Origin: Hybos culiciformis
Lineage: Eukaryota > Arthropoda > Insecta > Diptera > Hybotidae
Assembly: GCA_964007475.1 (NCBI GenBank)
Contig: OZ023275.1
Location: 41,659,381 to 41,723,380, forward strand
Length of the DNA stretch: 64,000 nt
Reading direction: 5' to 3'
This document shows, in pieces, positions 11,476-26,400 of the stretch; the first letter of the stretch is position 1, and each line of letters starts with the position of its first letter. A program made the position numbers and the translations under genes. The notes below the pieces were generated by a model. It saw only the letters and a program-made list of their open reading frames with translations, was not told the DNA's origin and searched no databases.

Positions 11476-14400
11476 AGAAATTATTTTCTGTATCAAAATT
11501 ATTTTAATTAATATAATATTGAAGTGAGACATGACGAAGAATTTATGGCATACCTACCAAATTGAATGAAAATATTAAATAGTTAGTTAGCTATAAATTT
11601 TTTTTTAAATGGCTAGGTTAGGATCCGAAATCCAGCAATATTCAACCATTCATAAAATTTCATTCATTTGTAATTTGAAAACGATAAGATTCATTCACAA
11701 TTTAATTATCGATATTAATAAAAAAAATTTCTTGATGTTGTAATTTATTATTATTTACATCATAGCTACTTACCCTTATTGTATCATTATTATTGCATAA
11801 CACCATAATAAAAAAAAATTAATAAATTGTATGTTAGGTACTACATGTATCCAAATAATTAAGAATTTTGAGATTGCAAATTAAAAAAAAAAAAAATTAT
11901 TTTTCTAAATTGCAATAAAAATTAATTTAAAGTTCCGCAAATTCCTCATTCAATGTATACTACCTATATATGCAAAAATCGTAACATAAGTGCATATTTA
12001 GATAGTTAGTTTTTTTTTGTATTTTCATTCACGTAATGTATTTATAAGTATATTATGTTTAATGTACATATATATACTATTGAAAAAAAAAGGCTTAGAA
12101 TCAGAATGATTCATAATCAGAATTCTTAATAATAATAATAAAAAAATTATAAACATCATTTTCGTTTATAACTATGTTATGTTTTTTTTTTTTTTGTTTA
12201 GCTACTAAAACAATGTTTTATTTTGGAAAACAAGTTAGAGTTATATACCTATATGAGTATGAAATAAAATAAAAAGAATTGTACATTATTGTTCAATTTA
12301 AGCGGAACAATTTAATTTACGATAATTCATAATAAATTTGTATTATAAGGACATATTAAATCGAGTATTAAATGAAACAATTAAATAATTCAGCTACTTA
12401 TAAAGTAATACCTAAAGAATGAATCTATTTTTTTTATTAAAAACAAATCAATTTTTTGTTTTATTGTTATGTGTAAAAATGAAATTGACATTCTAGTTTG
12501 AATTAAAAAAAAAAATTCTAGTTCTAATACTATAAAACCCTTTTTTCAACTGATTTCGATTTAATATTTTTAATTTTGGTCGACAGATTGAAACAAATTT
12601 ATGAAATATGTATAAATAACAACTGTGTATATTCCTCGTGAGTAATAAGTTCAAACTATATTTTTGCTAAATTGTTTCACAACAAATTGTTATGGATTTT
12701 CCTTGAAGTATCAGAAAAAAAGTATGATTTCACCAACATTTTTAATCTTTAAGTATTCAATTAATCGAATATCAAATTATTTTTTTATAAGCACGAAAAG
12801 ATGATATCTTAAACAATTATCAAAAAAATTATTATTTGTGTATATTTAATTTTTTTTGTTTTTTTGCAAGATTTAGAATTAGAACAACGCAAACACTTTC
12901 TAAATTGAAAAAATTTTCGTTCAATTTCATACAAAATATTCTGCTCATTAGATCGATTTTTTATGTTTAATTTTTAAACCTATTAGATTTATAAAAATGT
13001 ATTCTCTTTAACAGCCTGGATTGATGGAGCAGTTATTATTCAATATCTGTTGCATTTATTAATCAATAATTTTTTTTAATATACACACATATTCATATTT
13101 TGTGATAATTGGAATAACAATTTGTGATAAATAGAACCTAATTAAAAAATTTAAAATTACGTAGGTACTGAAGTCACATGCATTACAATATTGTAATGTT
13201 TACATTTCAATAAATAGTTCAAAGTTCGCCTGAAAAGTTTCTCAAAATTATTACATTTAGGTAGTAGTATAAGTATATCCACATAATAATAGGCGAAGTT
13301 AACATTGCTTTGTTCTGCGAAATCAAAAAAAAAAAGGGTTGAATGTCTTGACTAAAATTAATCAACAAAAAACAAAACCTTTTATTTAATGTACTCGAAT
13401 TATTATTTTTTTTTAACAATTTTAGTAATTATAATTATATTTGAAAAATTATTATCTGAAAGCTTTTGTCTCCTTTATTTCATCAATCAATGAGTCATTT
13501 CATTTTTCATTTTCTTCTAAAAGGTGATTTAAGTTTATTGAAAATTAATCCATAAAATGAATAAATAAATAAAGATTTTTAATAATTTCCGCCTTACTTA
13601 TTTTATGATTATCAAATATATATTAATACTTGTCCCAGCAAAATATTTTGTTGCAGCATAAACTTCTAAATTTTGTCAACGAGTGAGTTTTATTTTCTCA
13701 TTAAGTAATATTATTGAGGTACAGGATTATACGCTAAATTTTACAGTTTTACATTCAGAAAACTAGACGATTTTTATTTAATGAAAATTATTAATTTCTT
13801 TTAGAGATTTTCTACCTCGAGGATCCGGAATCGTGACTCGTCGTCCCTTAATATTACAACTGATAAATGGAATTACAGGTAATTAGTACTGATTTAAAAT
13901 AAAATAAATATTATTTTAATATTAATTAATTTTTTAGAATATGGCGAGTTTTTACATTGTAAGGGGAAAAAATTCTCAAATTTTGATGAGATTCGTCAAG
14001 AAATTGAAGCCGAAACAGATCGAGTTACTGGTAGTAACAAGGGTATTTCAAATATACCAATCAATTTGCGAGTTTATTCGCCACATGTATTAAATTTAAC
14101 ATTAATTGATTTACCTGGTCTGACAAAAGTTCCGATTGGCGATCAACCAATAGATATTGAATCACAAATAAAAAATATGATAAATCAGTTTATAAGGAAG
14201 GAAACATGCCTTATTTTAGCCGTTACTCCGGCTAATACTGATTTGGCGAATTCAGATGCATTGAAATTGGCTAAGGAAGTTGATCCTCAAGGAGTAAGAA
14301 CAATTGGTGTTATAACCAAATTAGATTTAATGGATGAAGGTACAGATGCAAGAGATATTTTGGAGAATAAGCTCTTGCCTTTACGTCGTGGCTACATTGG

Positions 14401-17400
14401 TGTTGTTAATCGCTCACAAAAGGATATTGAGGGAAGAAAAGATATTCATGCCGCTTTGGCAGCTGAGCGTAAATTTTTCCTGAGTCATCCATCATATCGT
14501 CACATTGCTGAACGTTTAGGCACACCATATTTACAACGGGTTTTAAATCAGCAATTAACAAATCACATTCGTGATACGTTACCAGCATTAAGGGATAAAC
14601 TACAAAAGCAGATGTTAACCTTGGAAAAAGATGTCCAACAATTTAAACATTTCAGACCTGATGATCCTAGTATCAAAACAAAAGCAATGTTGCAGTAAGT
14701 TTATTACATATATTTTTGAATTAATAATAAAATAATTATTGAAAAAAAAATTATTTTTTTCTTAAGGATGATTCAACAACTGCAATCTGATTTTGAACGC
14801 ACCATTGAAGGTTCTGGTTCTGCTTTAGTTAACACAAATGAATTATCTGGTGGTGCCAAAATCAATCGCATTTTTCATGAAAGGTACAAAATAAATTAGA
14901 ATATATATTTTTTTTTTTAAATTCTAAAGTGCTAAGATATTCATTGGGTTAAAGCGAAACGATAAAAATAAAGGAAGTCTTTCGATTTTTTTTTTTAAAT
15001 TCTAAAGTGCTAAGATATTTATTGGATTAAAGCGAAACGATAAAAATAAAGGAAGTCTTTCAATAATTACGATAAGCAACTAAAATTTTGTTCAAATTTT
15101 CATAAACGGAACATTTTAATTTATTAATTGACCGAAATTATACTTTTTTAGGTTACGTTTTGAAATCGTTAAAATGTCTTGTGATGAAAAAGAACTTCGC
15201 CGCGAAATTTCATTTGCTATTCGTAACATTCATGGTATTCGAGTTGGTCTTTTTACACCAGATATGGCTTTTGAAGCTATTGTGAAAAAACAAATTAATG
15301 GTCTGAAGGAGCCAGTCATCAAATGTGTTGATCTAGTCGTTTTAGAATTGTCTCACGTCGTTCGCTTATGTACTGACAAGGTAAATTATTTGAAAAAATA
15401 TTTTTATATATTTAGACATTGCATAAAAAAATGTGCCTTGGTTGTACTAATCAATAGGCAGACTTGCAATGTGATAGTTTTTTTTATTTGCTTTAAACTT
15501 TAATTTTATACAAAATTGTTTTTTTAAATTTCGTAATTATTTTTGATTGTTCTTTGTTTGCTTTCTTATTCATTTAATTTATTTAATTATTTTTCTGTAC
15601 GTTTTAATATTAAATTATTTTTTAAATAATTCGTTTATTAAACTTTTAATCTACTTTTACCTTCTGGATTACATATTAGAAAAAATTTTTATTCTTTAAA
15701 TTTAAACTTTTTGATTGATTTTAGATGTCACGCTACCCAAGGCTTCGAGAAGAAACTGAACGTATTATAACAACTCATATTAGACAAAGAGAACAGCATT
15801 GCAAGGAACAAATACTTTTATTAATTGATATGGAGCTTGCTTATATGAATACAAATCATGAGGATTTTATTGGATTTGCAAAGTAAGTTTATTAAAAAAA
15901 AAACAAAAAAAAAAAAAAAAAAAAATTTGAGTAATCAAATTTAATAATAATTTTTTTCTATTTTTATATAAAAAATCTTCAGTGCCGCGTGCCCGCTTCA
16001 AAGAAGGTTTTTATTCAGTTTTGTTATTAAATTAATTAAAAATATTTAAGCTAGAATTGACAAAACGTCCAAAAAAAAAAAAAAAACTATGGTTTTTTCA
16101 CTTGAGATTCAAAATTTGCAGTGCATTATAAAATTGTGTGTCATTCCAATCAAATCACCTTCCTAACTGTATAATAATATTAAATTGGATTCATTGCTTT
16201 TTAATTTTCTAAAACAAAAAAAAATTTGATATTTTTTATTTATTCTCCCCATTTTCACTAAGCTCTTAATTGGTAACCGTCAAAATTATATCTCAATAGG
16301 TATTTGAAATAAATTTTTCTGACGCTATGAAGTAGAATTTTGTGTTATAGCGGGCGGTTCAGGACAAATACTAGTACATCCAGTTTTCACTTATTTCAAT
16401 TTTAATACTGATTAAATCGAAAATTTTGCAGATGATTATTATATTTTATGTAGGTAATTATTTACTAAAAACCTAGTTATTTCAAGTTTAATTAATAGTA
16501 TTCACTTGCAACGGGCATATAATATTATTGAAGAAACTTCTTAACAAACATGTAAATCGCAGCACGCCGAAATAATATTTATTCAGTGCCATTTACATTA
16601 TTGTATGTACGTACATATGCATTAAAATGAAAAGAAGCTCTAAAAAAATTCAAATCCATAAAACGTTTGTAATTAAAAAATATCAAATTATCAAAATTAA
16701 CAGCAAGTTTTTGGTGTAAATTTTTTGGAATATTATTTTTAAAAATATTAGAACTTTTTTCAAGACATTGTTAATTTTTATTATAGGTAGCCTCCAAAAA
16801 TATTTTATATCGAAAAATTTTCTAAAGGTTTTGAAACGTTTTGTAATTAGATATTTAAGATGTTAGTGGTATAGTAACTCGGTCGTCCTTCGACACTCAC
16901 AAATTTTGGAAATTGCAGCGAAACAAAGAAGTTTCTATAAAAGTTTTTTATTAGTTTTTTAGATTATTTTATATTTATGTGTCAAGAAGAAAAATTAAGA
17001 AATCTATGTTTTATGTTAAGTTTTGAAAATAATGATTTATTTATAAAAATCCAAAAAATGTTGAAAGTCCGACAAAGCAAGGATCATCTACAACATTATT
17101 TCATAAAAAATTAGAATTAAGCATATTTGCTTTGGATTTTTGTTTTTATTGATAATACAAAAATCTTGAATTAATTAAATAGTAATAGTTTCTTATGACA
17201 CGTTATTTTTTAACCGAAATAATCGTCGGAAGTAACCCGAATTCTGATTTATAGAATTAATTAAATTATTTTCAATTAATATTTTAAAAATTGAATCACT
17301 TACGTTCAAGAATTCACCCAATAGTTCAAATTAAAAAAGAAATTCACTCAAAAATCTTACATTTGATTTCTCAATGTTAAAGGTTTCCCTACTCCCTATG

Positions 17401-20400
17401 TCCGAGGCGACCGATCTACTCGGCTTTTTTGTTTCATTTATTATTTTCAATTACAAAAAATTTACTCAATTCAATTTATTTCGGTTATGGCTAGTTTATT
17501 TGTACGTTTTTAATCTATATTTTAATGTATAATAATAATTTTTTTTTATGATTTATATTATGCATAAACATACTAGTTGGTATTAAAATTCAAATAAATG
17601 TATTGATGGCATTCTACCAAATGTCTAAAATCTTTGAACTAATTTGTAAAAATATATGCAAAATAGTGACACTTGACATCTCATAAAATTGAACACCTAC
17701 AAAATGTGGGCTTTTTTTTAATTGAAAAAAAACTGGCAAAATAATGTTTATTGCATTTGCTGTAACTGAACGAATCAAAAATGCAAAATGCTTTTCAGAA
17801 CTTATTTTGAAATACGAGGGACACATAAACAACGCATGTAAATAAAATATGCAGCTCCCTGTAAAAATATCCCAGAATTGAATGAAAATTAATTTTTAAA
17901 ATATTTTGCATACCTATTGAAATTTTAATATAAATGATAATTTTTTTATATAGAAATATTAAAAAAAAAGCTTTTCTTTTATTTTTCAGTATTTTTTTTT
18001 TTTGCTGTAAAACATAGCTATGTAAGCTCATAGATTGAATTTTGAAGAAAATTTTGTTTGTGTAAATAATACGACACGAGTTTAATCTTAGAATTAAAAT
18101 ATTTTGGTTCTTGAGTGCAAAAACAATCCTGTAAGTAAACTTTGCACTATTTTTGAAATTCCTTGCATAATTCGCCTATATGAGTATTATTTAACATAAT
18201 GTATTTCGCGAAATTATATTTTGTATATAATATAATATTATTATACTCTATGTAATGTTATATTTTATGTAATATTATATTATATGTAATAAATATTATA
18301 TTATATGTAATAAATATTATATTATATGTAATAACTATTATATTATGTGTTATTTTAAGCTGCACTACGCGTTTTCGTTCGGTTTTTTTTGTTTTATTTT
18401 ATTCCATTCCAATTATATGTCTTGTGACTGACACAATATTATGAATATAGATAATTTGAGATTGTTTTGAATATAATTCAGCCTTTTTCCTAAAAAATAA
18501 GAGATGAGCTTAATCCATTCAAAACAATTTTGCATAACGTAGTTTATTCATAAGTCAATTATAATGCAATGTTTTATTCATAATTTTCATTATAATATAT
18601 TGAACAGTAGATATAGATTAACTTCACATTTTAAGAAAAATAAAATAAAATTATTACATAAAGTCTTGTTAAAAATATGTAAAATTTCTAAATTAAAATT
18701 ATAATAAAACTTTTTAGATCAAATACTGTAAGAGGAAGAAAGTAAATAAAGAACCTCAACATAAAATATTCAATATAATTTTGAAAATTTAAGTTGTTCG
18801 ATTATATACTATGTGTATGTGCATAACAAAATTTTAAAATTTTTTGTTTTATAATTCTAAATTTTCATCTAATGGTAAATTGACCAGTTTTTTTTTTCTG
18901 ATTTTTATTATCACGGTGATTTTATTTTTCTATCCAATCTATGAACTATACATAAAAAACTTTTTTATTCGATTTTAAAAATTAGAGATTTGGATAAAAA
19001 ATTAAAATTTTTCTTTTCAGTGCTCAAAGTAAATCAGAAAATGCTGCAAAAACTGGAACGCGTGCTCTTGGAAATCAAGTGATTCGAAAGGGCCATATGT
19101 GCATTCAAAATTTGGGAATCATGAAAGGTAATATCAAGAAAATAATAATTTAACAAAAAATAAAATTAGTGTATGAAGTAAAAATGCTGAGCTCTTTTGG
19201 CTTATGATAAAAAAAAAACTAAATTTTCTTTGCATTATTTCGTCATACAAACTGTCATGTAATCAAAATATTTCCTTCACTTCACGAAATGGCTGTGAAT
19301 TGTTATTAAATTGTTTTATAAATTTAGAGTTACACGTTAAAATTGGTACATGTAAGTAGTCATATAATATCATTCATTCACTTTTCAATTTGTAGAAAAT
19401 TTACATACCTACATAAGCAAAAACAAAAAATAAATATTTTCAAAGGTGTGCTGTAATATAAATTTCGTGATTTACTACGTATTGAATAACAAGTCTATAA
19501 ACTATTCTTTTCTACACATACTTTATACATCAGTATAAATTAAAAAATATTGTCTTATGTACTTTGCTATCAAAAAGTGGAATCCAAAAGTTTAGTTTAA
19601 TGATTAGGCTATGTATATTTTATTAGCAACTTCGTTAAATGTTAGGGTTGAATAATAATTGTAAAAATTTCATTAAAACATTTTTCCAGTTATGGGAATT
19701 GTCAATGAGATGATTTAAGTGTTTTTAGCCCGTTTTCCATTAAAAACGAAAAACGGACTTTATGCTTTCACTCTCGGTCTGTACATCGGTCTATTTTGAA
19801 AAATGTACAAATTTATTTAACAACTCTGGCATAAGTTTGCAACAAAAAAAACCATTTACAATGTTTGTTTACATCAATTAAATATCAAATCTGACATTAA
19901 CACAATATCAGTAAAAGATCCTAATGATAATTATAATACATAACAAAAGATTAAATAAACAAATCAATCCGAATACGCGGCAGACAATCTTGATCTGATT
20001 ACCATAAAAAATGGGAAAATGGAACATTGTGGGTGGAGCAAAAATTTAAGTAAGATCTTGCCTAGGAAATAAAGACTAGGAAGATTGTTAAGATTTAGAA
20101 GACAATCAGCCGCAGATGAAAAATTAAAACTTTTTTTCTGTAGACTTTAAATTTAAATTTTCTGATATGTGTCTTGTAGTTTGGGGTTCAAACTAGACAA
20201 CAATATTCGATATTAAATTGTATTCAGCACTAACAGGTGGATAGTTTGCTAAATCATGCTTAAATTGATCTATTTACTTTCTCTCTTTTTTTATTTATAA
20301 TCTTTGTGCATAATTTACATTGAATTTTGAACTTGGTTTCATTATTTATTAATTCCAAATTTTTACTTTCTTCTTCTTAAGCATAATTTCAGAAATACTT

Positions 20401-23400
20401 TCTACTGGTTGGCTATTCAAAATGTATTTATATAAAAAACGAATAACATTATTGAGTTGAAGTCAAATCAAGAATTTGACAACTATAAAAAATGCATATT
20501 AATTAAACTACCAAAATTTGCATAAACTAAAAAAAAATCAAATACATTTTTCGTTGTGTAACATTTTCTTTTTAATTTTTTTTTGTTTGTAGCATTATTG
20601 ATGAGTTTTTTGAGCCCAATTATTGGTTTGTATTGTTTAATTAAATTTTAATTTGAAATTTGTGTTAATATTTGCGAAAATAAAACAATGCTTTTAATTG
20701 GTTAACAAATGAATAAATAAATATTATTGAAATTTTAAGGTATGGGAAATGCACAATTTCTACACTATAAAGTATTTTTGTCATTAAATTATACCAAAAT
20801 GGCGTTGGAAAGAAATATAAATGCTTGTTGTTTGTTTAAATTTATGTTGTTAATTTTTTAACCCTTCGATAAAGTTTTAAGTGATAACAAAATGCACATT
20901 TCTAGCATGATTTATGTAATTATTTTAAAATATGTTATGAATTATGATTAAGTATCGATAAAATCTAATCTGATGTTCCTTCGCAATTTACTATTTTAAA
21001 ACCAGTAAGGTCAATTATTAAATACTTCGAAAGAGTCTTTTTTAATTTTGTATCTAGGGTTTAGAAAATTTGAAAAAAAATTGGAAAAATAATTTAAAAA
21101 CTTTGGTGTTTCTTTTTTCCAATATTACAACCTTTTATTCGGGAAAAATATTTTTTTATTAATTTGTTCGTTTTGTTTATTATGTTCGTTTATTTATTTA
21201 TTTACTTTAATTTTTTATTTTTATTGCAACTGCTTTTTTTTTTTAATTTTTTGATTACATTTTTGATTTGATTGAATATTATTGTATACCTACGAGTTCT
21301 AAACCAAAAGGTTAATCTGACGTAGATATACAATAAGTATGTTAATATATATTTTATGTTATGTTATGAATCTTTCTAGTCTGATGTTTAATTGTACAAT
21401 ACTTTTTTTGATATTTTTAAGAAATTTAATTTAATGTTTGGAAATGAATATTAAATTTTAATAAACGTAAACAAAGAGGCTTGATTATACAGAAACGGAT
21501 CTAAATAACACAACTTTACTTCATGTTTATGTTTTTTTTTATTTTAGTATTAAGTTTATATGCAAAATATTGGCAAATTAAAACCATATGCTGACATAGA
21601 TTTACTTTTTGGAATAATTTTGTTTTTACATGACAGTTTATGGTATGGTATTATTAAAAAACTCATTATGATCTTTAACAGTGGACATTTTAGTTCTAAA
21701 TAAAGAGTTTAATATTTCATTTTATTACAGGTGGATCCCGCCCATATTGGTTTGTTCTTACATCTGAGAGCATTTCCTGGTTTAAAGACGAAGATGAAAA
21801 AGAGAAGAAATTTATGCTACCATTGGATGGTCTCAAACTTAGGGACATTGAACAAGGTTTTATGTCACGTCGTCATACATTTGCACTTTTTAGTCCTGAC
21901 GGACGAAATGTCTATAAAGTAAGTAGTTATTGCATATACCACATAAGTTTTAACAATTGGTTTAAAGTTAATAAATTTGATTAACAGTTTATTACCATTT
22001 TTTTATATTTTAAGTAGTACATATTATTTTCAATTTTATTTATCTTTTTCATTATTATATTTTTTAGGACTATAAACAATTGGAATTATCATGTGAAAAT
22101 GTTGATGAAGTTGACTCATGGAAAGCATCCTTTTTACGTGCAGGAGTTTATCCAGAAAAAGATAATACACAGGAAAATGGAGAAGACGGGGTATATATAT
22201 TTTTTTTAAGTTTATCAAAATTATTAAAATTATCTAAAAGAAAGCTATACTGATTAATGTCTGGGACAAACATTACTTGAAGAACTACATCATGTATTTA
22301 ATTATTTATTTTTATTTAGAAACTAAATTATATTTATTTATTGATGCGATATGAATCATTTTAAGATAAATCCATAGTAAATTTATAAAGTCGCAAATCT
22401 TCTTACAAAAAAAACAACAAAAATTCAAATGCTATCCAATTAATAAAGCTAAATTTCATTTTGGCTCGGTGGACTTAAATATTAATTGATTGTGAAAATA
22501 TAATCGTACTGACAAATGAAAAAAATAATTTTATAATAAAGACAGTCAAAAATTAGTATATCTTATGAAATTAGGAAAGTTTAAAAAAATTCAACAAATA
22601 CATTTTCGATAAAAACCGTAAGTTTTTATTTGATCTGCATTAAGTGTGAAATAAATGATTCCAAAAATTTGCGTTTACATTATTTTAAAGTAAATGTTTC
22701 TTCCCAAATAAGTATAAGCATTAAACAATTTTATATGAATATTTGTTGTCATTATTAAAAATTGGGTTCTAAAACTATTTAGAAGTAAATGTCTATAAAT
22801 AATGTGATAAAATGTGATAAATATAACAAAATTATAATATAATTAAATTAAAGCAATATACAATAATTATATAAAATTAAATTAAGAATTTTCAAAATAA
22901 TAATTAGAAATAATTTTTTTAAAATAATTTTTCAATTCCTAATTTTCTCTTATAATATATAAGCAGGAAGGAAGTCAGGTTTGTTTCATGATTTTGAGAT
23001 TTTATATTTATTTGCATTTCAAATTAAATTACCAGCATTTAATAATTTTTCATTCTGTTGAAATTAAAAAAAAAAAATAATAGTTTTATTCAAATTTTAT
23101 ATGCTGAGTGATTAGTTCATTAACTATATATAATTTTAAATTTTGTTTGTTTTGTTCTCCATCTTATATAGTAATGTTAAATATATATATATTTTTTTTA
23201 TTAATTAAAGTTATTGTTAAAAATAAAAATCAAACAAACACTATACTATATTGAATTAGGCAATTTGTTATTAAGTTCATATTTTTGTTAGCGACAAGAA
23301 ATTAAACCTATTGCAAATGATAAACCTACACATCTGAAACTATTATAAAAAGAATATCCCAAATATGAAATAATGAATTAATTAGTAGAGTAAAAATTTT

Positions 23401-26400
23401 CATCTGCTGTGTTAAAACAGCGGTTCCAGCAGTAAATAAGAAAGTTTTTTAAGCGAAGCTTCTTAACGCACGTTTGGGATGGGGACCAAAATGAAGAAAA
23501 GTGTCACAGACGCCAGTTCCGAAGAAAAGTGTCACAGACGACAGTTCCCGACGAGCGCGTTTCCAAAAAAAAACCAGAAGTACTAAATGTAACAACGGCC
23601 GGCAAGCGTGTGTTGAAAAAAAATATAAAAACCACAGAGTTCAATATACAGAACGCCCAGTGAAAAATGTTTTTGAGGAAGGAGTGCAGTGTTAAAGACG
23701 ATTTAAACGGGTTTAATGTTTATTCAATTGATCTTTCAGCATGTTGAAAGTTTCACTACAGACATAGAAACTGAGTTAAAAAAGCTTACCTTTTAAAAGT
23801 CTTTCAGCATTACTACATACTACTCAACTTGTCTTTCAACTTGTACGCACACTGTAACTGTATACATGAAGCTTTTTTGATGATTAATAATTAAATTTTA
23901 CAATTAATCCTGATTTACTTTTGTGATTAAAATATAGTTTTATTTTGTTTGAATGCTAGTTTTTTCTTTACTTTTTTACATGTAATACCTTACTAATGAT
24001 TAATAATAATTAATGATTTGAATGAATTTAAAAGAATCCCATTTTCAACACAAAATTATTCTTACATAATATTGAACAGAGAAGCATTATTTGATTTTTC
24101 GTTCCTATTATTTGATTTTTCATTGAAAAATTATGTTTGTAGTTTTTAGTCGACCTACACTAAAAGTCTCGTATTCACTACATAAATAATATATCATAAA
24201 TCACAATTTGTAGACATTATTTCACTGACATTTTATGCATTATGTAGGTTTAAGTTGTTTTTACAGGAAAATTTTCTTATTTGAGTAACATTGTAATATC
24301 GTAAATGAAACAAAGGATTGAACGTTTTAAATGAAATTGATGGTCGTATACGCTAGTTTTGTCCATTACAAATGTTTCCCATATTTCCGGCACACTACGA
24401 TCAATTGGTTATAAAATGTGTGCAAATGCGTTATCATGTTTTTATGAAACTAGTAGATCCCAGCGCCGACATTCTTTTTCTATAGCCTTTATTAATAAAA
24501 GTTATGATCTTTCTTGAATTTTCCAATTTTCCGGACAAGTTTTCCAATTTTTCTTTCCCTAATAACTATACGAACATTAAAGAAAAAAATAATTAGCCAA
24601 ATCGATCGCCGTGCTCAAATGATGCGATTTTCAACGAACATCATTTAATTTTTATTTATGTATAAGATAGGTAGATATAAGATTTTAAAGAAATTTTCCC
24701 TTCACTTGTATCAGCTTGGATTAAGATTTTAAAAAGCTCATTAACTTAACTTTGATATTTAGTTTAAAGAAATTAAATAAAAAAAATTTCCTGTAAAAGT
24801 TTAATAAATATTAAATAATAAATTTTAACTTATAATAATAATAATAATAGTTTAATAAATATTAAATTATAAATCTTATCTAAATGTCTTGAAATTAAAA
24901 CATTTGAATTTAATTGAATATTTCTTAATTTTAGTAATAGGTATATATTTTCAAAAGAAGGCAAGTAAAATTTGAAGAATAAAGCTCCGTAGACAACTGG
25001 CAAGTAAATTGGACAAGTAAGAACGTTTATTTACTTGCTTAAACTTCCAATTAGTAAAATTGTTCTTACTTGTCCCGATTTAGTTACCATATGTAAACGA
25101 AGTTTAAATAAATAAAAAAAATGTTCTTAATTTATTGACTTTCAATAAAACTAAGAATAATTATTATCACAACGATGCGACTGAATTAAATTCTTAATTT
25201 TTTTTTTCATTTCATTTGAAATTTTTTTTTTTCATATAAAGTTCAAAAACTTTTACATACGTTCAATATGTGGCTTGCTTTGACTCATATATATACCTAG
25301 CATAAAAATTTGCTTATATTATTTGTCATTCTGAGAAAATAACATCTCTTCCTATAAATTCTTGCAATCGCGAAAAATTTTATTTCAAATGTTTTTTTTT
25401 CTGTAAATTTGAGGTAAAGTTATACATTTACTAGTAATTTTACCACCAATCAATTTTGAAGGACTTAAAGTACAAATATGTCCTAAAATGTTTTACCTAG
25501 TTTTTCATTCCAAATTATTTCTAAAGAGATGTTGCTATTTCAAATTGATGATATTTTAATGAAAATTTAAAATAATTTTTAATATATAATAATTATAACT
25601 TATATTTGCAGGAAGCCGGAGAAGTTGAAACGAGTTCATTAGATCCTCAATTAGAACGACAAGTCGAAACGATTCGCAATTTGGTTGATTCATACATGAA
25701 AATTGTTACAAAAACTACACGAGATATGGTTCCAAAATGTATTATGATGATGATTATTAATAATGCTAAAGATTTTATCAATGGTGAATTGTTAGCACAT
25801 TTATATGCTTCCGGAGATCAAGTAATAATTTTTTTAATTTTTTTTTTTTTAAAGCTTTGTACATATTTTATTCTAATTTATTATGAAATTATTTAAGGCT
25901 CAAATGATGGAAGAAAGTCCTGAAGAAGCAATAAAAAGAGAGGAAATGTTACGAATGTATCATGCCTGCAAAGAAGCCCTTAGAATTATTGGTAAATGCT
26001 GCCTCTATTTACAAAATAAAGTGCAATATTTTAATATGTTTTTAAACTAATTATTTGCGAAATTTTCATAAAATCTTAATATAAAATTTATTTGAAGGTG
26101 ATGTATCTATGGCAACTGTGTCCACACCAGTTCCACCTCCAGTTAAAAATGATTGGCTCCCAAGTGGTTTAGATAATCCAAGATTATCACCACCAAGTCC
26201 CGGTGGTCCAAGAAAGCCAACTCCAAATCCACAGGTTAGAATTTATAAAAAAAAAATAGTTTTTTTTTAACTTCTAAATAACTTAATTTATTTATCAGCC
26301 TCCAGCTGGCGGAGGTAGGGTACCTCCACCACCACCTGCAACTGGTAGACCAGGTAAGGTTCAAATTTTTTTTAAATGTTGTTAAATAATGATAAGTAGT

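Noticed and set aside
15883..19020. A second copy of dynamin exon 6, as in the vertebrate alternative middle-domain exons
   Set aside because: I looked for the conserved [11 protein letters not shown] coding end in the neighbouring introns and found none.
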